DNA from: Cephalotus follicularis
Taxonomy: Eukaryota > Streptophyta > Magnoliopsida > Oxalidales > Cephalotaceae
NCBI GenBank assembly: GCA_001972305.1
Contig: BDDD01000420.1
Span: forward strand, 434,001-498,000
Direction of reading: 5' to 3'
DNA length: 64,000 nucleotides
The notes under the pieces were generated by a model, which searched no databases, was not told the DNA's origin, and saw only the letters and a list, made by a program, of their open reading frames with translations. Position 1 is the first letter of the stretch. Each line of letters begins with the position of its first letter. This document shows positions 32,679 to 43,640 of this stretch, piece by piece. Made by a program: the position numbers and the translations under genes.

Positions 32679-34845
32679 TGTTAGATATAGTGACCCGACA
32701 AGCAATTAGATGAGTTGTCATATTATATCTTACCATGTATGGAACAATCTTATTCTTATATATATATATGATACGTGCTAAATTTGTTATGGCTATATCA
32801 CTTGTATTTTATCACATAATTGAAGTATTTTATTTAATTGCCTACTTATACTAGTGATGCCCTGACAAAAGGTTGGACGCCTAGCATGGAGGCTGTGAGA
32901 CTGGTTACCTTACTCCTTATGTCAAATTTGTTCCAAGTCATAGGTTCACTTTGTGGGCATTAGTGAACCGGATAGACTTGCGCGTATGTTGCCTGCTCAT
33001 GGAATCGGGGGATGGATTCTCTCACTACCATCTGTGTTGGACACTAGGGCAAATACGGGGTGCGCACTGGGAGTGTGTACACTGAACTGGACCCGCGTAG
33101 GAGACACTATTTGGATAGTCGCTATTCTCATGTCAGTAGTGACTCCTACTTGTTGCGGTTATGTATAAGTGATCATCACTTAGCGAGTTCTTTAACTCGT
33201 CTGATCCTTAGACCTGAGCGACTACTCTATATTGTATGGAGACGGTTATGCTTTGATCTCCACCTTACCCAGTCCTTACGCAGGGCTGGAAATCAGGTGG
33301 TCTTTGGGTATGATCGAATCTATACGAATATAAATTAGTGCGCAATAAGGGATTGTCACACCTGAGAGAAGGTGATTGGCCCTATTATGGTCTGATTATA
33401 CTTTGGACTTATGAAATCCTTGGCCAAGGTTGAGGTAGACTGAAAATTAGATTTCCGGAGAGTTTACCAAAGGTCCTAGTAATGATCAGATATTTTAGCA
33501 ATTGAGGTACTACCTAGGGTTGACACATATCCTTACCCTAGACCTCAATCGGGGCCAAGCATGACAAGGGATTATAGTACACACGAACCGACGACTTAAA
33601 AAATCTAGGCTTAATGAGGTATGTAATAAATTATGGGAAAATTAATTAGATTAATTTTTCCATCTGGATAATATTAGATATTATTTCGAGAGCATTTAAA
33701 TGGTCGAAGACTATTTAGAATGGCTAAACCGAACCCTAGGGGTATTTCGGTAATTTGTGAACACCTCTTGTTTTGACCAAGATTTTAAAGGGTTCCTGCC
33801 TTATAATGATTAGATCTTTAATATGTTGGACATATTAAGTCTTGGTGTCAAATATCGGTTGTGTGGATTTTGCATTTTGTGGAAACACATATGCTTGATC
33901 TTACTTAACCAATATTGGAAGGGTACATGAGATCACTAAAAGAGTTAGACTCTTAATGCTTCACTGGCCAGACAAAGGCGTCGATGTCTTTTAGAAAGAC
34001 GTTGATGCTTATCTCTGATAAAGACGTCGATGTCTTTTAGATAGCATCGATGTGCTTTAGTGCCACATTGCATAGGCGTCGATGTCTTTATGAAGGCGTC
34101 GACGTTTTTGAGCAGAACGTGCAACCTATGCACGAGCTCACTTCATGGGCACTACTTCTCTCACATCGTTAGCCGGTTTCTCTTGATTTTACATGTTTTA
34201 GAAACGTGGGAATCATGGCTTCGGACTCCTAGGGAGTGAAGGCCATGATCCTGAGTGAATGGGATATTGGGAGAGAGAGATGGAGGCTAGTTATAGGCAT
34301 TTTCTGCAGAAAGTGAGAGTGTGGAAAAAGTTGAGTTTTTGCTGGGCAATAGAGAGCTTGAATTTCTCTGTAGATTGTGAGTGATCCTTCATCTGATATA
34401 CACCAAGCAAAGGCTTATCTAGGGTGGATTGATCATTGACTTAATTGGTCCATATCAATTTATCTTTTCTAAGCTAAGTGAGAAAGAGAGAGAGTTCATG
34501 CTCTTTAGCTTTGCTGGTTGGATTGTTTGTTGTTCCTGAGGCTTGGAGAACATCAAAGGGAATCTACTCAAGCTTGTAGCGGCAAAGAAAGAAGGAGCCT
34601 TCACCCACTGGTATAATTCTTGGTCCTTCTTCCTTATGCCATGCTTGTGTGTCACCATTGTTTGCAATGGTGACACCAATTCAATTCAGTAGATGTTGTG
34701 GTGATCCATGTGATCTGTGGACGTGTCTTTATGGACTTGTTTTGTTATATAGGGTGTTATTCCGCTGCCATGATTGTATGTTTAAGTTTTATTCTACACC
34801 CTTTGTCCATTTATGACATTGGACTCGGTTTGTCCGTGTCCATCA
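32679..34845 (+). repeat. Copia-2 5' LTR
   Basis: From TGTTAGATATAG to GTGTCCATCA. It has a cluster of GTCGAC-type motifs at 33973-34115 and a likely transcript-end region near 34440-34800. Small ORFs (32953-33338, 34455-34880) recur in the 3' LTR and have no coding features. Confidence 0.95.
33973..34115 (+). repeat. GTCGAC-type motif cluster, Copia-2 5' LTR
   Basis: Seven motifs in about 140 bases, including GGCGTCGATGTC, GACGTTGATGC, GACGTCGATGTC, GCATCGATG and GGCGTCGACGT. The 3' LTR copy is at 40336-40476. Confidence 0.8.
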
Positions 34846-34846
34846 G

Positions 34847-34858
34847 TGGTATCAGAGC
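34847..34858 (+). other. Copia-2 primer binding site (tRNA-iMet)
   Basis: TGGTATCAGAGC one base after the 5' LTR; exact match to the initiator tRNA-Met complement. Confidence 0.94.
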
Positions 34859-36380
34859 GTCCCACATCATCCTTAATTGAATATGTATGCCTTAGATGAT
34901 GTACTAATTAATAGTTTAATTAATGGATGTGTTTTATGATCAAACTAAATTTTCAAAGTGCCTTAATGAAAATTGCATGAAATTGGATTTCATTGTGTTT
35001 TTGTGCTGGGAATGTTGTTTAAATGTGTTTAGAATTATGTTTGGAACATGCATAGTGCATGTTGGAATGCCAGAATGGTATACCATAGTCTAAACAATTG
35101 ATTTCTGCATTTTTCGAAATGCAAAAACTGCCCAGAGGGCTATAGACGTCGACGTCCTTGGTAGACGTCGATGTCATGTTCAAATTCCCAGGAAAGACGT
35201 CGACGTTCTTGATAGACGTCGATGTCTTGTTCATATTTTTGTAAAACGCGTCGATGTTCTTGTTGGACGTCGACGCCTTTTTCAACTGTTCTTAAGAAAC
35301 GCATTGATGCTCTGATTTTGCATCGATGCTTTGTTCATGTTTTTCCAGAAAACACGTCGATGCCCTTTGGAAAGGCGTCGACGTCTTTTATAAAAAAAAA
35401 CTGGTTATGATAAAATTGGATTTTATACATTTTGGCACTTGGAAGATTAAAAATCATCGCTTGATTTAGTGGGAGTTTGATCAATTAACAATCATTGAAT
35501 TAAATTGTGTAATTGGTTATCATTTATGGCATTTGTTTTATTTGTGGTTTTATTATATTGGATATTATATAGATCTTATGCACAATGGATGGCCCGAAAA
35601 GGACTTTGACCTAGATTATTGTTTTCTATGTGTGGATGGATTTTATTTATTTATTATCTTTAAAGGTCTGTAATAAGGTGCCTGCGTGCACCATTTATTT
35701 TTCCTTACTTTTATTATTTCTCCTTGTAATTTTTTAAAATGTAATTTTATTTCGAAAATGTAATGTTCTTTTTGTAAAAGAAGACCTTGCAAGGAGAGAT
35801 GGAGGAAAGGAGAAATGAAGTAAAAGACTTTTGAAGGCCATGTATGCATGGTTACTGTTGCAATAAAGAGATTTAAAACATTATACCTAGGAAGACCTAG
35901 TAGTGACTTTGGGCTCAAGTCATTACTAATATTGTCCTGGCCAATCCATTGACATATTTTAGAAATATGTCCAAGGTGCATAAGATACTCGTCTTGCATG
36001 CTAAGCCGTAATTAATTGGAATTGACTAATATAACCAATGAATTAATTAATGGCTCGGTAATTAAAACATGAGACCGGAAATTCCCTCACTTCAATAATA
36101 AGTCTTAACGTAGGAACCCATGGAGTGGTTCCCCGTGGCCTTCCACAATTTTCGTTGAGTAGTATTCCTGGGTTGTTGGTTTGTCTTGCCCTAGCTGAGG
36201 CTGATGACTTGGGGACATTATGTCAACGTCGGTGTTGGGCACCGCAAAGGGTGGCTATGTTTTAGCACTTGGACACGCCTACGTGTGGGTGTTAAAACTA
36301 GTGCAGTCCAATGAAAATTGTGGGTATCTAACTTATCAAGATTCTGATGGTTTGTCATGCCCTAGCTGAGGTCATATTGA
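34859..36380 (+). other. Copia-2 leader, noncoding
   Basis: 1.5 kb between the primer site and pol where gag and protease would be. It is AT-rich, with no Gag block, zinc knuckle or protease box in any frame I checked. It contains the paired motif array at 35144-35395. The minus-strand ORF 35643-35999 has no coding features. A phrase GGTTTGTCNTGCCCTAGCTG occurs twice (36178 and 36351). Confidence 0.65.
35144..35395 (+). repeat. Paired GACGTCGACGTC motif array in Copia-2 leader
   Basis: About ten motifs: AGACGTCGACGTC, AGACGTCGATGTC, ACGCGTCGATG, GGACGTCGACGCC, GCATTGATGC, GCATCGATGC, CACGTCGATGCC and GGCGTCGACGTC. The first four form two pairs, each pair about 20 bases apart, with about 40 bases between pairs. 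The full form is a 12-bp palindrome containing GACGTC, the bZIP C-box core. Confidence 0.8.
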
Positions 36381-39048
36381 ATCTAAGGCCGAATACTATG
36401 ATTGGATCTTCTGGCATTGTAGACTTGGTCATCTTAGTGATGCTAGACTATCACAGTTGGTTAAGGATGATCTCCTTGATATCCAGGACTTAGATTCCTA
36501 TCCAACTTGTGAATCCTGTTTATTGGGAAAGATGACTAAATCACCCTTCTCTGGTCAAGGAGAAAGGGCTATGGACTTACTGGGTTTAGTCCATACTAAC
36601 GTATGTGGTCCTATGTCAGTCAGTGCACGAGGTGGTTATATCTACTTCATAACTTTTACCGACGATTTATCTAGGTATGGTTATGTGTATCTGATGAAAC
36701 AGAAGTCAAAATCCTTTGAGAAATTTAAGGAGTTCAGACTTGAAGTAGAAAAACAAACAGGTAAATCCATTAAAATACATCGGTCGGATCGAGGTGGAGA
36801 ATACCTGTCAGCTGAATTTCTAGGTTATCTTAGAGATAACGAAATTCTATCTCAGTGGACTCCTCCTAGAACACCACAGCATAATGGTGTGTCCGAAAGG
36901 AGGAATCGGACTTTGTTAGACATGGTTCGATCGATGATGTCTTTTGCTGACCTTCCTACCTATCTCTGGGGTTATGCCCTAGATACAACTGCTTATATCT
37001 TGAATCAGATTCCATCAAAATCTGTGCCTTCTACTCCATACCAGGTATGGTCAGGGAGGAAACCCAGTCTGAACCATTTGAAGGTTTGGGGTTGTCCTGC
37101 TTATGTCAAGAGGCTTGATGTAGATAAGCTGGAAGCGCGGTCGGACCGTTGTAGGTTTGTAGGGTATCCTAAAGAGACTAAAGGGTACTATTTCTACCAC
37201 CCTAGCGAACAAAAGATATTTGTTTCGCAAAATGCTGTGTTTCTAGAGAAGGAATACCTTCTTGAAGGAAATAGTGGGAGTAAGGTGGAACTCAAGGAGT
37301 TATCGCAAGTAGAAACCACACAGGAGATGGAGGAGTTGGAGGTTAGACCTTCTACAGACACAGCTGAGATTAGATCTCAGGCTGAGAATGGTTCTCAGCT
37401 AAGCAAAGCTCCTTTGAGGAGATCAGGAAGAATCCCATTAGCACTTGAGAGGTACGGTTTCCTCATTGATGGTACTGATGAGATAAACGTCATTGAAGAT
37501 GACGAGCCTGCCAGCTACTTAGAGGCAGTGCAAGGCACTGAATCTGAAGCATGGCTAGGGGCCATGAAATCCGAGATGGATTCCATGTACTCCAACCAAG
37601 TATGGAATTTGGTTGAAGCACCCGAAGGCATAGTGCCTATTGGCTACAAATGGATCTTCAAGAAGAAGATGAATGCAGATGGAAAGATCGAGACTTATAA
37701 AGCTCGATTAGTGGCGAAAGGGTATAGGCAACGGCATGGAGTCGACTATACTGAGACTTTCTCATCTATCGCCATGCTTAAATCCATTAGGATTATGCTT
37801 GCTATTGGCGCTCATTATGATTATGAGATATGGCAAATGGATGTCAAGACGGCATTCTTGAATGGGCGTCTTGAAGAGGATATTTATATGTCCCAACCCG
37901 AGGGGTTTACATCTTCTGAGCACCCGCACATGGTGTGCAAGCTCGAACGGTTCATCTATGGACTAAAGAAGGCGTCTCGTAGCTGGAATCTACGTTTTGA
38001 TGAAGCAGTCAAAGCTTTTGACTTCGCTGAAAATGTAGATGAGCCATGTGTTTATCGAAAGCAAGAGGGTCCTAGTATCACTTTCTTAGTGCTATATGTA
38101 GATGACATCCTGCTCATTGGGAATGATGTAGGGATGTTACAGTCTGCAAAGATATGGCTGACAAAGAATTTTTCCATGAAAGATTTCGGAGAAGCCACCT
38201 ATATACGGGGTATTAGGATCTTCAGGGATAGATCCAATAGGTTGCTTGGGCTTTCCCAAAGCCAGTACATCAGCAAGGTGTTGAAAAGGTTTAGCATGGA
38301 GAATTCCAAGAAAGGCCTATTGCCAATAGGTGAAGGAATTCATCTTTCTCGAAAGATGTCTCCTCAGACATCTGAAGAGAGAGCACGCATGAGTCGGATA
38401 CCTTATGCTTCGGTAGTAGGGTCGATCATGTATGCCATGTTATGTACTAGGCCTGATGTCGCACTTGCCCTGGGCATGGCAAGACGTTTTAGGAGGACTC
38501 AGGATATGTTCTTGATATATGGAAAAGATAGTGAGCTAAAATTGGAGGGCTTCACAGACTCCAGTTTTGATAGTGATCCGGATGATCACAAATCAGTCTC
38601 TGGGTACGTGTTTGTACTTCATGGTGGAGCTGTGAGCTGGCGCAGTTCTAAGAAAGGGACTATTGCAGATTCTACCACAGAAGCCGAGTACATAGCAGCC
38701 TCAGATGCCGCCAAGGAGGGTGTTTGGATGCGCAAGTTCTTTACTGAACTAGGAGTTGTTCCATCCATTATTAGTCCAGTTGTGGTATACTGTGATAATA
38801 ATGGGGCTGTAGCACAAGCCAAGGAACCGCGGTCTCACCAGCGTTCCAAACACATCGAGCGGCGCTATCATTTAATCCGAGAGATTATTGGTAGGGGAGA
38901 TATACAACTTAAGAGGGTCTCCTCAGAGGAGAACACAGCAAATCCGCTGACCAAGGCAATGGGCACCAAGGCTCTGGAGCATCATCATGGGACGATGGGT
39001 CTAGGCTATAGGAGTTCATGGCTTGAGGGTCAAGTGGGAGATTGTTAG
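36381..39048 (+). CDS. Copia-2 pol: integrase, reverse transcriptase, RNase H
   Basis: An 863-codon open frame counted from Met 36457; related sequence (HCRLGHLSDARLSQL) extends upstream to about 36380, so that Met is unlikely to be the native start. CESCLLGKM ends the GAG-preintegrase domain. Integrase has Asp69 or Asp70 (FTDDLSRYGY), Asp111 (HRSDRGGEY) and Glu147 (NGVSERRNR), the DD35E spacing. RT begins near residue 370 (WNLVEAPEGIVPIGYKWIFK) and has YVDD at 547-550. RNase H shows FTDSSF, DDHKSVSGYVF, STTEAEYIAAS and YCDNNGAVAQAKEP, ending ANPLTKAMG. Copia order (IN before RT) is clear. It looks whole apart from one or two short stretches. Confidence 0.93.
39032..39042 (+). other. Copia-2 polypurine tract
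   Basis: AAGTGGGAGAT immediately before the 3' LTR, overlapping the end of pol. Confidence 0.88.
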
Positions 39049-41218
39049 ATATAGTGACCCGAGAAGCCATTAGATGGGTTGTCATATTATATCTTACCAT
39101 GTATGGAACGATCTTATTCTTATATATATATGATACGTGCTAAATTTGTTATGGCTACATCACTTGTATTTTATCCCATAATTGAAGTAGTTTATTTAAT
39201 TGCCTACTTATACTAGTGATGCCCTAACATAAGGTTGGATGCCTGGCATGGAGGCTGTGAGACTGGTTACCTTACTCCTTATGTCAAATTTATTCCAACT
39301 CATAGGTTCACTTTGTGGGCATTAGTGAACCGGATAGACTTGCGCGTATGTTGCCTGCTCATGGAATCGGGGGATGGATTCTCTCACTACCATCTGTGTT
39401 GGATACTAGAGCAAATACGAGGTGCGCGCTGGGAGCGTGTACACTGAACTGGACCCGCGTAGGAGACACTATTTGGATAGTCTCTATTCTTGTGTCAGTA
39501 GTGACTCCTACTTGTTGCGGTTGTGTATAAGTGATCATCACTTAGCAAGTTCTTTAACTCGTCCGATCCTTAGACCTGGGCGACTACTCTATATTGTATG
39601 GAGATAGTTATGCTTTGATATCCACCTTACCCAGTCCTTACATAGGGCTGGCAATCGGGTGGTCTTTGGGTATGATCGAATCTATGCGAATATAAGTGAG
39701 TGCGCAATAAGGGATTGTCACACCTGAGCGAAGGTGATCGGCCCTATTATGGTCTGATTATACTTTGGACTTATGAAATACTTTGCCAAGGTTGAGGTAG
39801 ACTGGAAATTAGATTTCCGGAGAGTTTACCAAAGTTCCTAGTAATGATCAGATATTTTAGCAATTGAGGTACTATCTAGGGTTGACACATATCCTTACCC
39901 TAGACCTCAATCGGGGCCAAGCATGATAAGGGATTATAGTACACGCTAACCGATGACTTAGAAAATCTAGGGTTAATGAGGTATGTAATAAATTATGGGA
40001 AAATTAATTAGATTAAATTTTCCATCTGGATAATATTAGATATTATTCCGAGAGCATTTAAATGGTTGAGGACTATTTAGAATGGCTAAACCGAACCCTA
40101 GGGGTATTTTAATAATTTGTGAACAGCTCTTGTTTTGACCAAGATTTTAAAGGGTCTCTGCCTTATAATGATTAGATCTTTAATATCTTGGACATATTAA
40201 GTCTTGGTGTCAAATATCGGTTGTGTGGATTTTGCATTTTGTGGAAACACATATGCTTGATCTTACTTAACCAATATTGGAAGGGTACATGAGATCACTA
40301 AAAGAGTTAGACTCTTAATGCTTCACTGGCCAGACAAAGGCATCGATGTCTTTTAGAAAGACGTCGATGCTTATCTCTGATAAAGACGTTGATGTCTTTT
40401 AGAAAGCATCGATGTGCTTTAGTGCCACATTTCATAGGCGTCGACGTCTTTATGAAGGCGTCGACGTCTTTGAGCAGAACGTGCAACCTGTGCACGAGCT
40501 CACTTCGTGGGAACTACTTCTCTAATATCCTTAGCCGGTTTCTCTTGATTTTACACGTTTTAGAAACGTGGGAATCATGGCATCGGACTCTTAGGGAGTG
40601 AAGGCCATGATCCTGAGTGAATGGGAGATTGGGAGAGAGAGATGGAGGCTAGTTATGCGCATTTTCTGCAGAAAGTGAGAGTGTGGAAAAAGTTGAGTTT
40701 TTGCTGGGCAATAGAGAGCTCGAATTTCTCTGCAGATTATGAGTGATCCTTCATCTGATATACACCAAGCAAAGGCTTATCTAGGGTGGATTGATCATTG
40801 ACTTAATTGGTCAATATCAATTTATCTTTTCTAAGCTAAGTGAGAAAGAGAGAGAGAGTTCATGCTCTTTAGCTTTGCTGGTTGGATTGTTTGTTGTTCC
40901 TGAGGCTTGGAGAACATCAAAGGGAATCTACTCAAGCTTGTAGCGGCAGAGAAAGAAGGAGCCTTCACCCACTGGTATAATTCTTGGTCCTTCTTCCTTA
41001 TGCCATGCTTGTGTGTCACCATTGTTTGCAATGGTGACACCAATTCAATTCAGTAGATGCTGTGGTGATCCATGTGATCTGTGGACGTGTCTTTATGGAC
41101 TTGTTTTGTTATATAGGGTGTTATTCCACTGCCATGATTGTATGTTTAAGTTTTATTCTACACCCTTTACACCCTTTGTCCATTTATGACATTGGACTCG
41201 GTTTGTCCGTTTCCATCA
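39043..41218 (+). repeat. Copia-2 3' LTR
   Basis: From TGTTAGATATAG to TTTCCATCA, colinear with the 5' LTR, with the motif cluster at 40336-40476. Followed by target duplication GTCAA. Confidence 0.95.
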
Positions 41219-41408
41219 GTCAATTACAGTGAACATCAAGATGGATAATTTGCGAGAAGAGTTCCTTGATTTTTTTAATGATCAAAGAAGAAGAACTAGA
41301 AGAATCGAGAAGAAGTTGGTAGCAAAAGGAATTATTGAAGCTACTGACATCTCAACATCGGAATCGGAAGAGGAAGAAGAAGAAGAAAAAGGAGGAGAAA
41401 AACCATGA
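41219..41408 (+). pseudogene. Second ORF of the SIRE-derived element, part beyond Copia-2
   Basis: Coding-like sequence right after Copia-2 in the same element. DNLREEFLDFFNDQ and RRIEKKLVAKGIIEATD are followed by an acidic Ser/Glu-rich tail and a stop at 41406-41408. A helix-rich, charged end of this type is common in such ORFs. It is separated from the N-terminal part by the 8.5-kb insertion. Confidence 0.75.
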
Positions 41409-42138
41409 TTTTTTGCATTTTATATTTTAAAACTTTTGATATTTTCACTTTTTAAAACTCTTGGCATTATGGTTTATGAATATTGATATTTTTATGTGTT
41501 TGAATGAAATTTATTTTTAATTATTGGATGTTATTTGATTTCAATGTCGAATAGCGCTTTCATAATGATATGTGAATCAATTGATATATTGATTTATTCA
41601 GGGGGAGAATGTTTGTTGTTTATGTTATTGGTATTTGTTGATATATTTTTTATTGGTATTAAAAGATGCAAATTCTAGTCAAGTATTTGTTTTAATGCAT
41701 AAAAGTAAATGAGGAGTTGTAACTCTTTTAGCCTTTTTGATGATTTCCAAAAAGGGGGAGAAATTTAAAAAGGCTACATATGCTTATATGAATGGGTTCA
41801 ATGTGTGAATGTTTTTATGTGTTTAAATTTGTGGGAGAAATTAAAAGGCTAGATGTTTTGAAGATGTGTTTTAAAATGTTTTGAATGATACTTAAGAATT
41901 GTTTTTACTTTGATCATATTTGAGCATTAAAAAATGAATATCCTATTAAGGGGGAGAGTTTGTTTTTAATGAATGTGTTAATCTCTTGGTATTATGAGTT
42001 TAAATTGATATCATGCATAAATTGCCTAAATTAAGATAGAATTTATTCAAGAGACTTTGTGTTTTAAACATGCAAAATGGTATTGAGTTTTTATGCCTTT
42101 TTATTGTGTATGTTTTGTCATCATCAAAATGGAGGAGA
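41409..42138 (+). other. 3' region with repeated polypurine tracts
   Basis: AT-rich and noncoding, with GGGGGAGAAT (41601-41610), AAAGGGGGAGAAA (41751-41763), AGGGGGAGAG (41949-41958) and finally AAAATGGAGGAGAT (42125-42138) touching the 3' LTR. Several purine tracts before the 3' LTR are a known habit of SIRE and some other Copia elements. Confidence 0.8.
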
Positions 42139-43398
42139 TTGTTGACATTTATATGTTACAATCTTTGTTTTGATGATTACAAAACACCTAATCTGTGTGT
42201 TTGATGTGAAGCAATCTTTAACAAAGTTAACTTGCATTGTAAGAAATCTTAAACTTGCATATCAGAACTATTGGCGTCAACGACTATGATTTAGGCGTCA
42301 ACGTGCTAGGGATAAGTACATGTTTTGGGCTTGAAATGATGATTCTCGTCAACGCCATTCATTATTCGCGTCAACGTGCTGGGAAACTTATGATTTACGT
42401 CAACGTCATGAGGAAAGACGTCAACATCAAAAGTTGATAGTGGCTTGGACGTTAACGCAGATAACAAGTGGAGTCAACACCTTGTCTGTAAACGTCAACG
42501 CCATATCAAGATGTCAACGCAAATGGTGTACATTTCGGACAGTGAGTTTAGATGTCAACGCAAAGACATTATGGCATCAACATCTTGTCTCTATACGTCA
42601 ATGCCATGGATGCGCATCATCGTAAATAGAACTGAAGATGAACAAGAGCTTGGAGTATCAACACAAAAAGCCACAAGAGTTAACGCATAAGGAGATAGAC
42701 GTCAACGACATGCGTACACGTCAACACCAATGACAGTCAGACATGAAATCTGCAAAAATTCAAGGTGCTGAAAGGGTGTGATCCTTTCCATACTTGATTC
42801 AAACGGCTCTCTGATGACTCCTGCTCTCTAGCAACGGTAATATTCATCCGAAGCCTATAAATAGAGGCTCAAACCATGAAGAAATAATCAACTACTCACA
42901 GAAGCATTATCCAAGCTATACAAGAGCAAGAAAGAATAGTTTTGAGCTATAGTTTACAAAGTTCTTTTCTGAGATCCTTTGAGCAATTACAGTTTTTGTT
43001 ATTCAACCTTTTGAGAGGTTTTTAAGCATTACAAACACTCAGAAATCCATTGTATACCAAAGATCATTATTACCTTACCCAAAGTTAGGATTTAGCTCAT
43101 AAAAATCTGAGTTAGGATTCAGCTTGTAAAAATCCAGAATAGCGGTTTGTGATCGGGGGATTACATTCTAGTGGAACCTCAAGCGCGGCTTAGGAGAGTG
43201 GACGTAGACACGGTTTGCCGAACCACTATAAAATAGTTTGCATCTCTCTTCCCTTATTCTTTACTTATTTGCAAATTATTTTATTGTGTTGTGTGTTTTG
43301 ATTGATATTATTATTCTTGTTTTTCATCATTAAAAAAGGTGATTATTTTTCCACATAACCAATTCACCCCCTTCTTGGTTGCCTTTGTGGACCCTTCA
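42139..43398 (+). repeat. SIRE-type 3' LTR
   Basis: 1260 bp, from TGTTGACATTTATATG to GGACCCTTCA. It has the same start as the minus-strand SIRE solo LTR at 25681. GTCAACG-type motifs fill 42275-42725. AATTCACCCCCTTCTTGG is near the end. The target duplication cannot be checked because the left end of the element is missing. Confidence 0.92.
42275..42725 (+). repeat. GTCAACG-type motif cluster, SIRE 3' LTR
   Basis: About 18 variants of GCGTCAACGC in 450 bases, for example GGCGTCAACG, CGCGTCAACG, TACGTCAACG, GACGTTAACGC and GACGTCAACGACATGCG. The 5' LTR counterpart is 28531-28800. Confidence 0.82.
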
Positions 43399-43640
43399 AT
43401 ATAGCATCCTATCATTTTATCATCCTCCAGAATCATCCCTATTAATAGTAATGGAGGTAGATGACGAGCTAAAACTATTTAGTTTCGTTATAACCTCTGG
43501 TGAGGCATTTTCTACAGGTAATGCAGGCATAAGGGATTGAAGAACGTAAACTATGTTCTCCGAATCGAGAAGGATTCTCAGGTTCCTGAGCCAGTCCAAA
43601 AATTAGGATCAGTGTGCGCATTCTTCTCAAGAATAAGAGC
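43399..43640 (-). pseudogene. Copia-3 gag N-terminal fragment
   Basis: Minus-strand reading gives an NFLDWLRNLRIL-like block followed by LDSENIVYVLQSLMPALPVENASPEV, the start of many Copia Gag proteins (the NYxxWxRNLxIVLxSE type). It is cut at 43399 by the end of the SIRE 3' LTR. Confidence 0.6.

Larger units (their letters stand above)
32679..41218 (+). mobile_element. Copia-2: Ty1/Copia element with complete LTRs, no gag recognised
   Basis: LTRs of 2167 bp (32679-34845) and 2176 bp (39043-41218), primer site, noncoding leader, an open pol of 863 codons, and a polypurine tract. The target duplication GTCAA lies at 32674-32678 and 41219-41223. The first ~230 bases of the LTRs differ at about 11 positions by eye, the lowest among the pairs compared, so it is probably the youngest. 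It sits inside the second ORF of the SIRE-derived element. gag and protease are not recognised, so it is not whole despite the open pol. Confidence 0.95.
28531..43398 (+). mobile_element. SIRE/Maximus-derived element with gag and an extra ORF, no pol seen
   Basis: A partial 5' LTR (28531-29483), primer site, gag (29538-31119), a second ORF (from 31691), several polypurine tracts and a full 3' LTR (42139-43398). Removing nested Copia-2 (32679-41218) leaves about 6.3 kb. No protease, integrase, RT or RNase H was found in the non-Copia-2 part, so it fits the TR-GAG class of non-autonomous elements, which rely on a relative for pol. LTR comparison by eye shows more differences than the Copia-2 LTR pair, as expected for the outer element. 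Broken in a few places. Confidence 0.85.
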
